From: Pelagibacteraceae bacterium
GTDB taxonomy: Bacteria > Pseudomonadota > Alphaproteobacteria > Pelagibacterales > Pelagibacteraceae
Assembly (NCBI GenBank): GCA_018402735.1
Contig: JAGYIF010000001.1
Coordinates: 248,001-312,000 of the forward strand
DNA: 64,000 nucleotides
Reading direction: 5' to 3'
Below, one piece after another: positions 24,398 through 31,483 of this stretch (positions within the stretch are counted from its first letter, which is position 1; every line of letters begins with the position of its first letter). Position numbers and translations under genes: made by a program. The notes below the pieces were generated by a model. That model saw only the letters and a program-made list of their open reading frames with translations, made no database searches and was not told the origin of the DNA.

Positions 24398-24422
24398 TTA
24401 AAGGGGGACAAGCCCCCTTTAA
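24398..24422 (-). promoter_or_regulatory. Intercistronic hairpin between dctP and dctQ
   Basis: A perfect 10-base-pair stem (TTAAAGGGGG with CCCCCTTTAA) and a 5-base loop sits in the 62-base gap after dctP. No T-run follows on the minus strand, so it is unlikely to be a full terminator. Such hairpins behind binding-protein genes often protect the upstream mRNA and make the binding protein more abundant than the permeases; that role is inferred here. Confidence 0.75.
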
Positions 24423-24440
24423 GTTAATTTAGAAATGTAA

Positions 24441-25439
24441 TTAAAAACCTGCAGCTGTATTAATAAGGTCTTTACCAATTTCAGTTTCGAACTGCGTCCA
24501 GACTGGCTTCATCGCGTCAACCCATTGCTTACGCTGCTCAGGAGTCAAAACATTAATCTTGCCCCCTGCTTGTAAAATATTTTTACGGTTTGTTTCTTCT
24601 GCCTGATTTACAGATTTATTTTCAGCATTCGTAACTTCATCAGCAATTTTAATGAACTTCGAACGAGTGTCTGCATCTAGACTATTTAAGAAATCTTTTG
24701 ACGTCATAAATAAGTATCCAAGCAATTGATGGCTTGTTTCTGTTGTACTATCTTGGACTTCAAAGAACTTTTTAGTGTAGATGTTTGACCAAGTATTTTC
24801 CTGACCATCAACAACTTTAGTCTGCAATGCTCCGTACACCTCTGCAAATGCCATTGGCTGAGGCGATGCACTCATGGCCGAGATCATAGCTTTCGCAACG
24901 TCTGACGTTTGAACTCTGAATTTCAAACCTTTCGCGTCTGTTGGAACAATTAGTGGTTTGTTTGCTGAGAAATATTTCATTCCACTCATCCAATAACCTA
25001 AACCAACAAAGCCTTTGTCCTCCATTGCATTTAATAGATCTTTGCCTGTTTTAGAATTTGTAAAAGCCATTGCAGAATTCATGTCTTTAAAAATAAATGG
25101 AAGGTCAAACACTCCATATTTCTTAGTGTATGAACCAAACTTTGACAAAGAAGGTGCAAGTAACTGAACATCGCCTAATAGGAGTGCTTCAAGTTCTTTT
25201 GAGTCACCAAACAAGGTGCTGTTTGGATATACCTCAACACACAATTTACCATTAAGTTCTTTGTTGACTCGCTCAGCGAAATTGTTGGCGGCAACAACTT
25301 TAGGATGAGTTGCGCCTCCTGTGACGTGTGAAAATTTAACAACTTTCTCCCCTGGTTCACATGAAGCAAAGGCTGATGAAGTGGCAGCTGTTAAAACGAC
25401 TGCTAATACAGCTAGAGTAGAGTTAATTTTTTTTAACAT
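24441..25439 (-). CDS. dctP: TRAP transporter substrate-binding protein (DctP)
   Basis: A 332-residue periplasmic binding protein with a signal peptide ending near ATSSAFA (residue 25). DctP family features: KFSHVTGGATHPKVVAANNFAERVN, LEALLLGDVQLLAPS, the region around GLKFRVQTSD with the carboxylate-binding Arg near 174, and QTKVVDGQENTWSNIYTKKF near 208-227. The ligand is most likely an organic acid. A strong AAGGGG ribosome-binding site precedes the ATG. It heads dctP-dctQ-dctM and is divergent from the TAXI system. Confidence 0.93.
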   Translation of the reverse strand: MLKKINSTLAVLAVVLTAATSSAFASCEPGEKVVKFSHVTGGATHPKVVAANNFAERVNKELNGKLCVEVYPNSTLFGDSKELEALLLGDVQLLAPSLSKFGSYTKKYGVFDLPFIFKDMNSAMAFTNSKTGKDLLNAMEDKGFVGLGYWMSGMKYFSANKPLIVPTDAKGLKFRVQTSDVAKAMISAMSASPQPMAFAEVYGALQTKVVDGQENTWSNIYTKKFFEVQDSTTETSHQLLGYLFMTSKDFLNSLDADTRSKFIKIADEVTNAENKSVNQAEETNRKNILQAGGKINVLTPEQRKQWVDAMKPVWTQFETEIGKDLINTAAGF

Positions 25440-25618
25440 TCTTTTCCCCTTAAGTTAATTAATAAAAAATTATATTATTTTGTTTACAGAAAGGATGCAA
25501 CGACTGGTAATAAATATATACTCAACCTTAAGTAGTATTATTGCACCCATCTTTAAATATTGCATTCTTTTAGTATTTATCATCTAATAAAATAAAACAA
25601 ATTACAGGGGAGTATATA
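25440..25618. promoter_or_regulatory. Shared divergent promoter region of two TRAP operons
   Basis: 179 bases between the dctP and TAXI binding-protein starts. Both genes have a purine-rich ribosome-binding site containing AGGGGA or AAGGGG. The stretch is AT-rich, with TGCAA at 25496-25500 and TTGCA at 25541-25545 as a loose inverted pair and another TTGCA at about 25560. No operator can be defined with confidence. Confidence 0.4.
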
Positions 25619-26560
25619 ATGTTCAAAAAAATATCGGCAACATTTGTTGCCCTGCTAGTAAGTGGAAGTATTTCATTTTCAGCAGAGTTTATTAACATTT
25701 TAACAGGAGGAACGTCTGGAGTTTATTATCCTTTAGGTGTTGGCTTGTCTAAAATTTATGGAGAAAAAATTAAAGGATCAAAAGTTCAGGTTCAATCAAC
25801 CAAAGCATCTGTTGAAAATCTAAACCTAATTCAAGAAGGCAAAGGTGAAATAGCTTTTGTGCTTGGAGATTCTGTTAAATACGGCTGGGAAGGTAATGCG
25901 GAAGCAGGATTTGAATCAAAGCTTGATAATTTAAGAGGTATTGCTGGAATTTATCCTAACTATGTTCATATAGTAGCTGCCAAAAGTTCAAATATAAAAA
26001 ACATTGCTGACTTAAAAGGAAAAAAAGTTTCTGTCGGTGCACCAAAATCTGGAACAGAACTGCAAGCTAGAGCAATTCTAAAAGCTGCAGGTATGAGCTA
26101 CAAGGATTTAGGTAGTGTAGATTATTCTCCATTTGGCCAATCTGTGGAGTTAATTAAAAACAGACAATTAGATGCAACTATTCAATCTGCAGGCTTAGGA
26201 GTTGCCTCGATTAAAGATTTAGCAAACTCAGTTGATATTGTGATTGTTGAAATTCCAGAAAGTCTTATTGCAAAACTTGGGGCTCCATATGTTTCTGCAA
26301 CGATTCCCGCAGATACATACAAAGGTGTCGACAAAGATGTGAAAAGTGCAGGTATTGTGAATTTCTTAATCACGGGCAAAAAAGTATCCGATGAAACAGC
26401 TTATCAAATGACAAAAAATATTTTTGAAAATTTGCCGGACTTAGTTGCTACTCATGCTGCTGCTAAAAATATTAATATTAATACGGCTCTATCAGGAATG
26501 CCAGTTCCGTTGCACCCTGGGGCTAAAAAATATTATCAAGAAAAAGGATTAGTTAAGTAA
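25619..26560 (+). CDS. TAXI family TRAP transporter substrate-binding subunit
   Basis: A 313-residue periplasmic protein with a signal peptide (MFKKISATFVALLVSGSISFSA) followed at once by the TAXI motif FINILTGGTSGVYYPLG. Further marks: QSTKASVENLNLI, GEIAFVLGD, GKKVSVGAPKSGTELQAR and PLHPGAKKYY at the end. TAXI proteins deliver ligands such as glutamate or 2-oxoglutarate-like acids to fused TRAP permeases. The ligand here is unknown. The AGGGGAG ribosome-binding site is well placed. The fused permease follows after 56 bases. Confidence 0.94.
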   Translation: MFKKISATFVALLVSGSISFSAEFINILTGGTSGVYYPLGVGLSKIYGEKIKGSKVQVQSTKASVENLNLIQEGKGEIAFVLGDSVKYGWEGNAEAGFESKLDNLRGIAGIYPNYVHIVAAKSSNIKNIADLKGKKVSVGAPKSGTELQARAILKAAGMSYKDLGSVDYSPFGQSVELIKNRQLDATIQSAGLGVASIKDLANSVDIVIVEIPESLIAKLGAPYVSATIPADTYKGVDKDVKSAGIVNFLITGKKVSDETAYQMTKNIFENLPDLVATHAAAKNININTALSGMPVPLHPGAKKYYQEKGLVK

Positions 26561-26616
26561 CTAATTCCTGTTGACAGCTCCTAATCTTTATTTTTAGGGT
26601 TGGGAAATATGATAAA

Positions 26617-28713
26617 GTGCAGACAATAGAAAAATTCAGCCCAGGACAAAAAAAAAGTACTGGGCTGGATGATGTTCTTCTTAATAGTTATCCTGCAACT
26701 ACGGAAGGAAATATTTTATATTACATCGCAGTAATATTCTCTTTATTTCAGGTTGGGATTGCCTCGCATCTTATTGAAATCACAAGTCAATTACAGCTAT
26801 CTACCCACGTTGGTTTTCTTTGCTTTCTATGTTTTCCTTTGGTTGCGGCATTAAAAAATAAGCAAACTACTTATAAAGTTGCTGCGTGGACACTAGCATT
26901 GTTGAGTGTAGCGGTGGCAGTCTATCAAATTGTTGAATATGAAGCGTTAATTATAAGATCGGGAAAGCCCACTTCCCTCGATGTCATATTTGGTTTTATT
27001 GCTTTATTTGTTATATTTAGCGCAACTTTCGTAATGATAGGACCAGCCCTACCTATTATTTGTGGAATATTCCTTCTTTATTGTATTTTTGGAAACTACT
27101 TGCCGGGAATTTTGCAACATCGAGGTTATGATTTGCAACAAATTATTGAACACATAACTTATGGCACAGAGGGAATTTATGGAATTCCAACTTATGTATC
27201 GTCCACATTTATTTTTTTGTTTATTTTATTTGGATCTTTTTTAGAACGAGCAGGAGTTATAAAATTATTTACAGATGTATCGCTTGGCCTAGTTGGACAT
27301 AAACTAGGCGGTCCAGCCAAGGTCTCTATCATCTCCTCAAGTTTAATGGGAACTATTTCTGGTTCTGGAGTTGCAAATGTTGTGACCACTGGACAATTTA
27401 CGATTCCTCTTATGAAAAAATTTGGTTACAGCCCAGCTTTTGCTGGTGGGGTTGAGTCCACTTCTTCTATGGGCGGGCAAATAATGCCGCCGGTAATGGG
27501 TGCGGTTGCTTTTATTATGGCTGAAACTTTAGAGATTCAATATTATGAAGTTGTTAAGGCTGCAATCATACCTGCTATTCTGTACTACTTATCGGCATTT
27601 TGGATGGTGCACTTAGAAGCAGGTAGAAAAAATCTTGTGGGACTGCCCAAAGATAGTTTGCCATCTGCGCTGCAGGCAATAAAAAGTAAATGGTACTTAA
27701 TTATTCCTTTGATTGTTTTGGTATTTTTATTATTTAATGGATACACACCATTATATTCTGGAACCATTGGACTATTTCTAACTACTTTTTTAATTTTAGG
27801 AACAGCTGTCGCGCAAGGTTTCTCTAATAATTTTATACGTTACGTATTTTGGATTTTTTTAGGTATTGCTGCTTCTGGTTTTTTTCAATTTGGCAATCAG
27901 GCTGTTGCGATTATTCTAGCTATATTAATTTTATGGAATTTATTTAAAGCAGGTGGAAGAGTAACTCTATTAAACTGTAGAGATGCTCTTGCCGAAGGTG
28001 CTAAAGCTGCCTTGCCTGTTGGTATTGCTTGCTCTGTAGTGGGAGTTATTATTGGCACCTTAACTCTTACTGGAGCGGCAAGCACAGTTGCCCAAGTTAT
28101 TATAGAAATAGGGGATAAGAGTTTATTTTTATCTTTATTTCTAACTATGATTATGTGTTTAATTCTTGGCATGGGCATCCCGACTATCCCAAATTATATT
28201 ATTACATCTGCTGTAGCTGGACCTGCCCTATTTGAACTAGGAATTCCCTTAATTGTAAGCCATATGTTTGTATTTTATTTTGGAATTTTGGCTGACTTAA
28301 CGCCGCCTGTGGCACTTGCTTGTTTTGCTGCGGCACCAATTGCAAAAGAAAGTGGTTTTAAAATTTCATTACAAGCGGTTCGGGTAGCATTAGCTGGTTT
28401 TTTAATCCCATACATGGCCGTTTACAGTCCAGCTTTAATGTTGCAAGGTTATGATGGTGAGAACCTTGGTTTGTTTATACTTTCTTTTCTTTATATTTTA
28501 GGAAAAGTAATTATCGCTATTCTTTTTCTTGGAGCTGCAGTCATAGGTTATATGCAGCGAAATCTTAGCGCTTTTGAGAGAATATTTTGCGCTACTATTG
28601 CATGTTTTTTAATTGCAGCGCTGCCAATTACCGATGAAATAGCAGCTGGTTTGATTGCTATATATTTTTTAGTAGGCTGGTTTAAGAAAAGAAAAAAAAT
28701 ACAGTCTCAATGA
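26617..28713 (+). CDS. Fused TRAP transporter permease (DctQM type)
   Basis: A 698-residue permease joining a small-subunit-like N-terminal part to the DctM-like part, as usual for TAXI systems. Marks: YGTEGIYGIPTYVSSTFIFLF, ISSSLMGTISGSGVANVVTTGQFTIPLM near 238-265, ESTSSMGGQIMPPVMGAVAF near 281, and in the second half LGMGIPTIPNYIITSAVAGPAL and ILADLTPPVALACFAAAPIA. The start is taken as GTG at 26617, with GGG-containing purines upstream; no in-frame ATG fits. The stop overlaps the DUF1850 start by four bases. Confidence 0.93.
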   Translation: MQTIEKFSPGQKKSTGLDDVLLNSYPATTEGNILYYIAVIFSLFQVGIASHLIEITSQLQLSTHVGFLCFLCFPLVAALKNKQTTYKVAAWTLALLSVAVAVYQIVEYEALIIRSGKPTSLDVIFGFIALFVIFSATFVMIGPALPIICGIFLLYCIFGNYLPGILQHRGYDLQQIIEHITYGTEGIYGIPTYVSSTFIFLFILFGSFLERAGVIKLFTDVSLGLVGHKLGGPAKVSIISSSLMGTISGSGVANVVTTGQFTIPLMKKFGYSPAFAGGVESTSSMGGQIMPPVMGAVAFIMAETLEIQYYEVVKAAIIPAILYYLSAFWMVHLEAGRKNLVGLPKDSLPSALQAIKSKWYLIIPLIVLVFLLFNGYTPLYSGTIGLFLTTFLILGTAVAQGFSNNFIRYVFWIFLGIAASGFFQFGNQAVAIILAILILWNLFKAGGRVTLLNCRDALAEGAKAALPVGIACSVVGVIIGTLTLTGAASTVAQVIIEIGDKSLFLSLFLTMIMCLILGMGIPTIPNYIITSAVAGPALFELGIPLIVSHMFVFYFGILADLTPPVALACFAAAPIAKESGFKISLQAVRVALAGFLIPYMAVYSPALMLQGYDGENLGLFILSFLYILGKVIIAILFLGAAVIGYMQRNLSAFERIFCATIACFLIAALPITDEIAAGLIAIYFLVGWFKKRKKIQSQ

Positions 28714-29069
28714 GTCTTTGTATTCTAACAGGTGCTAAAATTACAACTATTGCCATTTCTTTTTTTACCCTGAGCTGGACACATTCTGTTGAAAAAACTG
28801 AGTGGCAAGAAGATTGGAAAATAAATAATACAAAGCTAGAAATAATAGAGGCGCGTGTTCAAGGATCCGGGGCCGGAATGGATCCTCCAGATGGATCAAA
28901 ATATATAAATGGATGGTGGACCTACAAACCAAAAGAATTAATAATTAAAGAATTATTTTTATCAACTTCTAATACCAGTCTTATAAATTGGAAAATTTGT
29001 ATTAATGGTAGTTGTGAAGTTCTTGATAATAATCAGGCAAATCCAATAAAAATATTTCCTTGTGACTAA
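28710..29069 (+). CDS. DUF1850 family protein
   Basis: A 119-residue protein with a hydrophobic N-terminal segment, then the family-like stretch VEKTEWQEDWKINNTKLEIIEARVQGSGAGM and PPDGSKYINGWWTYKP (quoted in parts). DUF1850 proteins are regularly encoded next to TAXI-type TRAP transporters, and here the gene overlaps the permease by four bases. It probably helps assembly or ligand delivery; the function is not known. Its stop directly touches the convergent LysE-type stop. Confidence 0.85.
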   Translation: MSLCILTGAKITTIAISFFTLSWTHSVEKTEWQEDWKINNTKLEIIEARVQGSGAGMDPPDGSKYINGWWTYKPKELIIKELFLSTSNTSLINWKICINGSCEVLDNNQANPIKIFPCD

Positions 29070-29678
29070 TTATACTTTAAATCCAATTACAATACTAATA
29101 ATAAGCAAAGCAGCAGCCGATATATAATTTAGAGTATACGGATTAGATGCTAGGCTAGCAGATATTTTATCGGCTATGCTAGAGTAAGTAGCTAATGTAA
29201 TAAAATCCAAAGTCACATAAGTAATCCAAAATATGAAAACATTAATTAAGTAATATTCACCCATAGGAATGAATGTTGGAAAAATGGTAATAAAAAAAAT
29301 AATTGCTTTTGGTCCAAAAAAAGCGATAAGAAAACCATCTAAAAATAAGGATTGTATGGATTTAGTTTTTACTTTTATTTTTAATGTTATTTGGGTATTA
29401 CTCCGCAAATAGCCATATGCAATATATAATAGATAACTAATTCCCATCCATTTAAAATAAAAAATCAAATCAGGAAAAATTTTTATTACAGTATTCAGTC
29501 CCACTAAGACTATGATTATCTGAATTGTATTAGCGGTTATATCACCAAGTGCAGTCCATAGACTTTTTTTAAAACCATAATTTATTGATTGAGACATAAT
29601 TAAAATTCTCGGAGCTCCAGGTGTAATAAACATAAAGAATATTATTTGGAGAAACAGAAAATAATATTCAGATAACAT
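29070..29678 (-). CDS. LysE/RhtB family amino-acid exporter
   Basis: A 202-residue, six-span exporter. FITPGAPRILIMSQSINYG near residue 17 is the family's first-segment P-G-P-like motif, and FFGPKAIIFFITIFPTF near 118 matches the conserved N/G-P-K segment. It shares one base with the Lrp gene stop (TAATG), so regulator and exporter are translationally coupled. This is the common pairing of an amino-acid-responsive Lrp regulator with an amino-acid exporter; the substrate is unknown. Confidence 0.86.
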   Translation of the reverse strand: MLSEYYFLFLQIIFFMFITPGAPRILIMSQSINYGFKKSLWTALGDITANTIQIIIVLVGLNTVIKIFPDLIFYFKWMGISYLLYIAYGYLRSNTQITLKIKVKTKSIQSLFLDGFLIAFFGPKAIIFFITIFPTFIPMGEYYLINVFIFWITYVTLDFITLATYSSIADKISASLASNPYTLNYISAAALLIISIVIGFKV

Positions 29679-30163
29679 TAAATGTAATCTAGTGGTAAAC
29701 TTGTGGTCTGCTTAATTTCTTCCATTGAAAAACTGGTTGTGACATCTGTTAAATCAATTTTACTCGTTAATTTTTTATAAAATTTATCAAAATGTTCGAT
29801 GCTAGGAACCAATACTTTTAATAAGTAATCAATTGAACCGCTTAGTCTGTAAAACTCTACAACTTCAGGAATATCATTTACTACAGAAACAAATTTATTT
29901 GCCCAAGTTATGTTGTGATTGCTTGTTTTAACCTGAACAAAAGCAACTACAGACAAATTTAGTTTTAACCTATCCACAACTGCAACTTTTTTTGTAATAA
30001 AACCTTGTTTATAGAGTTTATTAATTCTGGCCCAACAAGGAGTTGCTGACAAATTCACCTTCTTAGATAATTCAGCTATGGGAATATCCGCATTTTCTTG
30101 AAGAACAGATAGTATTTTCTTATCAATATCGTTTAATTTGCTATTTTTTTTCATATTATGCAA
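29678..30163 (-). CDS. Lrp/AsnC family transcriptional regulator
   Basis: A 161-residue Lrp-type protein: N-terminal helix-turn-helix (NDIDKKILSVLQENADIPIA, then LSKKVNLSATPCWARINKLY, about residues 11-50) and a C-terminal amino-acid-binding RAM domain ending in the STTSFSMEEIKQTT-like TSFSMEEIKQTTSLPL. The ATG at 30154 (MKKNSK) is an alternative start. It probably controls the coupled exporter gene. It is divergent from the SAM-II leader across a 423-base non-coding gap. Confidence 0.92.
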   Translation of the reverse strand: MHNMKKNSKLNDIDKKILSVLQENADIPIAELSKKVNLSATPCWARINKLYKQGFITKKVAVVDRLKLNLSVVAFVQVKTSNHNITWANKFVSVVNDIPEVVEFYRLSGSIDYLLKVLVPSIEHFDKFYKKLTSKIDLTDVTTSFSMEEIKQTTSLPLDYI

Positions 30164-30222
30164 ATTAATAGCATAAAATTCTATTAATTAAATAATATAA
30201 GCTAATTTTTAACTTAATTTTC

Positions 30223-30245
30223 TACTAAACTTAAATAGTTTAGTA
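30223..30245. repeat. Inverted repeat with perfect 8-base arms upstream of lrp
   Basis: TACTAAAC and GTTTAGTA are separated by the 7 bases TTAAATA. It lies 60-80 bases upstream of the Lrp-family start and upstream of the possible small RNA. AT-rich dyads of this kind suit autoregulatory Lrp sites, but a hairpin is equally possible from sequence alone. Confidence 0.4.
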
Positions 30246-30259
30246 AAATATTCATCAAA

Positions 30260-30445
30260 GATCCATTGGTAATCTTAAAAAAAATCTTCCTTCGGGAATC
30301 GCGAATAACCAACGGAAAAAAGTAATGCTCTTAAAAATAAATGATACGGCAAAAGTTTTTATTGTACACACTGGTGTAAAGTTTTTAAGATGGTGCTCAC
30401 AATCACAAACATTAAGTAAAAGCTTTACTTCTTGGCATTTTTTTT
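30260..30445 (+). ncRNA. Possible structured small RNA upstream of the SAM-II riboswitch
   Basis: No ORF fits this stretch, yet it is less AT-rich and rich in complementarity. Seen: a UUCG-closed hairpin (TTCC-TTCG-GGAA, about 30288-30299), TACAC/GTGTA with a 4-base loop (30365-30378), two copies of TCTTAAAAA (30273-30281, 30329-30337) that can both pair with TTTTTAAGA (30382-30390), and near the end a 7-base-pair hairpin AAGTAAA/TTTACTT (30414-30430) with a T-run at 30438-30445. A 6S RNA is one candidate, as it has been reported beside SAM-II in some alphaproteobacteria, but I cannot recognise its consensus here. It could also be the long 5' part of the met leader. Confidence 0.33.
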
Positions 30446-30450
30446 ATAAA
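30424..30450 (+). promoter_or_regulatory. Possible promoter of the met operon leader
   Basis: TATAAA at 30445-30450 with TTTACT at 30424-30429, 15 bases apart, would start transcription near 30457, exactly at the 5' edge of the SAM-II fold. The -35 match is weak and the spacing short. The same bases also form the hairpin and T-run assigned to the upstream RNA, so the two readings compete. Confidence 0.35.
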
Positions 30451-30456
30451 AAGCTC

Positions 30457-30511
30457 TTAGCGCTGATTTAGTTCAAATTGCGGGCGCTTAATAAATCCAG
30501 CTAAAGCGACC
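30457..30511 (+). promoter_or_regulatory. SAM-II riboswitch
   Basis: Matches the SAM-II core piece by piece: stem P1 AGCGC (30459-30463) with GCGCT (30484-30488), the invariant CTGATTTA loop (30463-30470), TTGC before the 3' P1 strand, AATAAAT (30490-30496) and AGCTAAA (30499-30505). In known SAM-II aptamers these form an H-type pseudoknot around S-adenosylmethionine. It precedes metF-metE-metZ, a typical target, and is found mainly in alphaproteobacteria. It is followed by an intrinsic terminator, suggesting control of transcription rather than only translation. Confidence 0.93.
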
Positions 30512-30528
30512 CTTACCACCGCTTTAGC
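30500..30528 (+). promoter_or_regulatory. Antiterminator pairing of the SAM-II core with the terminator loop
   Basis: GCTAAAGCG (30500-30508), which includes the conserved riboswitch bases GCTAAA, is perfectly complementary to CGCTTTAGC (30520-30528), the loop and inner arm of the terminator. The 9-base-pair helix has an 11-base loop and excludes both the SAM-bound pseudoknot and the terminator stem. This gives a simple switch: SAM bound, terminator forms; SAM absent, antiterminator forms. The pairing is seen; the mechanism is inferred. Confidence 0.8.
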
Positions 30529-30543
30529 CGGTGGTTTTTTTTT
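30515..30543 (+). terminator. Intrinsic terminator of the met leader
   Basis: ACCACCG (30515-30521) pairs with CGGTGGT (30529-30535) around a 7-base loop, followed by nine T (30535-30543). This is a standard Rho-independent terminator 44 bases before the metF ATG. Its loop carries the sequence complementary to the riboswitch core. Confidence 0.9.
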
Positions 30544-30586
30544 GGAATTTCCAACAAAAACTATCGAAAAATTGATCATAAAAATT

Positions 30587-31483
30587 ATGAACGACAATGA
30601 ATTAAAGTTAAGTTTTGAATTTTTTCCAGCAAAAGATCCTGTTGCTGAGGAAAAAACTTGGGAAAGTATAAAAAAATTAGAAAACTTTAACCCTCAGTTT
30701 TTTTCAGTTACCTTTGGTGCAGGTGGTGGGGAGCGATTAAAAAGCGATTCATTTGTAAAAAAAATTAACAAAGTCTCTCACGTTCCTGTTGCAGGACATC
30801 TGACATGTGTAGATATGTCCAAAGATGAAATTAATGATTTGGCTTTAGGTTGGTTTGAAAAAGGAGTTAAAAAAATAGTAGCTTTACGAGGTGATGTAAG
30901 AGAACCTGGTAAAAAATATTATCCTCATTCGACTGGTTATATTAACGCTGCTGATATGGTCGCTGGTTTAAAAAAACTTGCCAATTTTGAAATTGCCGTT
31001 GGTGGATATCCAGAAATACATCCTGACTCTAAAAATAAACAAGATGATATTGATAACTTAAAAAGAAAAGTTGATGCAGGTGCTGATAAAATTATTACAC
31101 AATATTTTTTCGATAAAGATATTTTTTTAAGATATCGAGACACGGTAACAAACGCAGGTATCAAAGCGCAACTTATTCCCGGAATTATGCCCATATCAAA
31201 TTTTAAAAAAATTAAGAATTTTAGTGCAATGTGTGGAGCCTCAATTCCTGATTGGATAGCTAATGAATTTTCAAACCTGGATGATACTCCTGAAGTTCAG
31301 CAATTTGTTGGGGCAAGTTTGGCGAGTGACTTGGTAAAAGAGTTAAAAAAAGAGGAAGTAAATGAGTTTCATTTTTATACATTAAATAAATATGAATTAA
31401 CTTTTGCAGTATGCTCAAGATTGTTATCCCTGCAAAAAAGTTCAAATCAAATCAATCAAACTAAAGGAGAAGTTAGAACATGA
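30587..31483 (+). CDS. metF: Methylenetetrahydrofolate reductase
   Basis: 298 residues from the ATG at 30587 (MNDNELKLSFEFFPAKDP). A TTG at 30542 in frame lies in the terminator T-run and is rejected. Family marks: SFEFFPAKD with the catalytic Glu, FFSVTFGAGGG, GHLTCVDMS, VALRGDVREPG near 105, AVGGYPEIHPDS near 143, GADKIITQYFFD near 172 and PGIMPISNFKKI near 207. It makes 5-methyl-THF for methionine synthesis. First gene of the riboswitch-controlled operon; the stop overlaps the metE start (ATGA). Confidence 0.95.
   Translation: MNDNELKLSFEFFPAKDPVAEEKTWESIKKLENFNPQFFSVTFGAGGGERLKSDSFVKKINKVSHVPVAGHLTCVDMSKDEINDLALGWFEKGVKKIVALRGDVREPGKKYYPHSTGYINAADMVAGLKKLANFEIAVGGYPEIHPDSKNKQDDIDNLKRKVDAGADKIITQYFFDKDIFLRYRDTVTNAGIKAQLIPGIMPISNFKKIKNFSAMCGASIPDWIANEFSNLDDTPEVQQFVGASLASDLVKELKKEEVNEFHFYTLNKYELTFAVCSRLLSLQKSSNQINQTKGEVRT

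Noticed and set aside
24379..24411. Longer DctQ start (TTG)
   Set aside because: It lies within the intercistronic hairpin; the ATG at 24378 gives a normal N-terminus.
30542..30586. In-frame TTG start giving a 15-residue longer MetF
   Set aside because: It lies in the T-run of the leader terminator, and MetF similarity begins right after the ATG at 30587.
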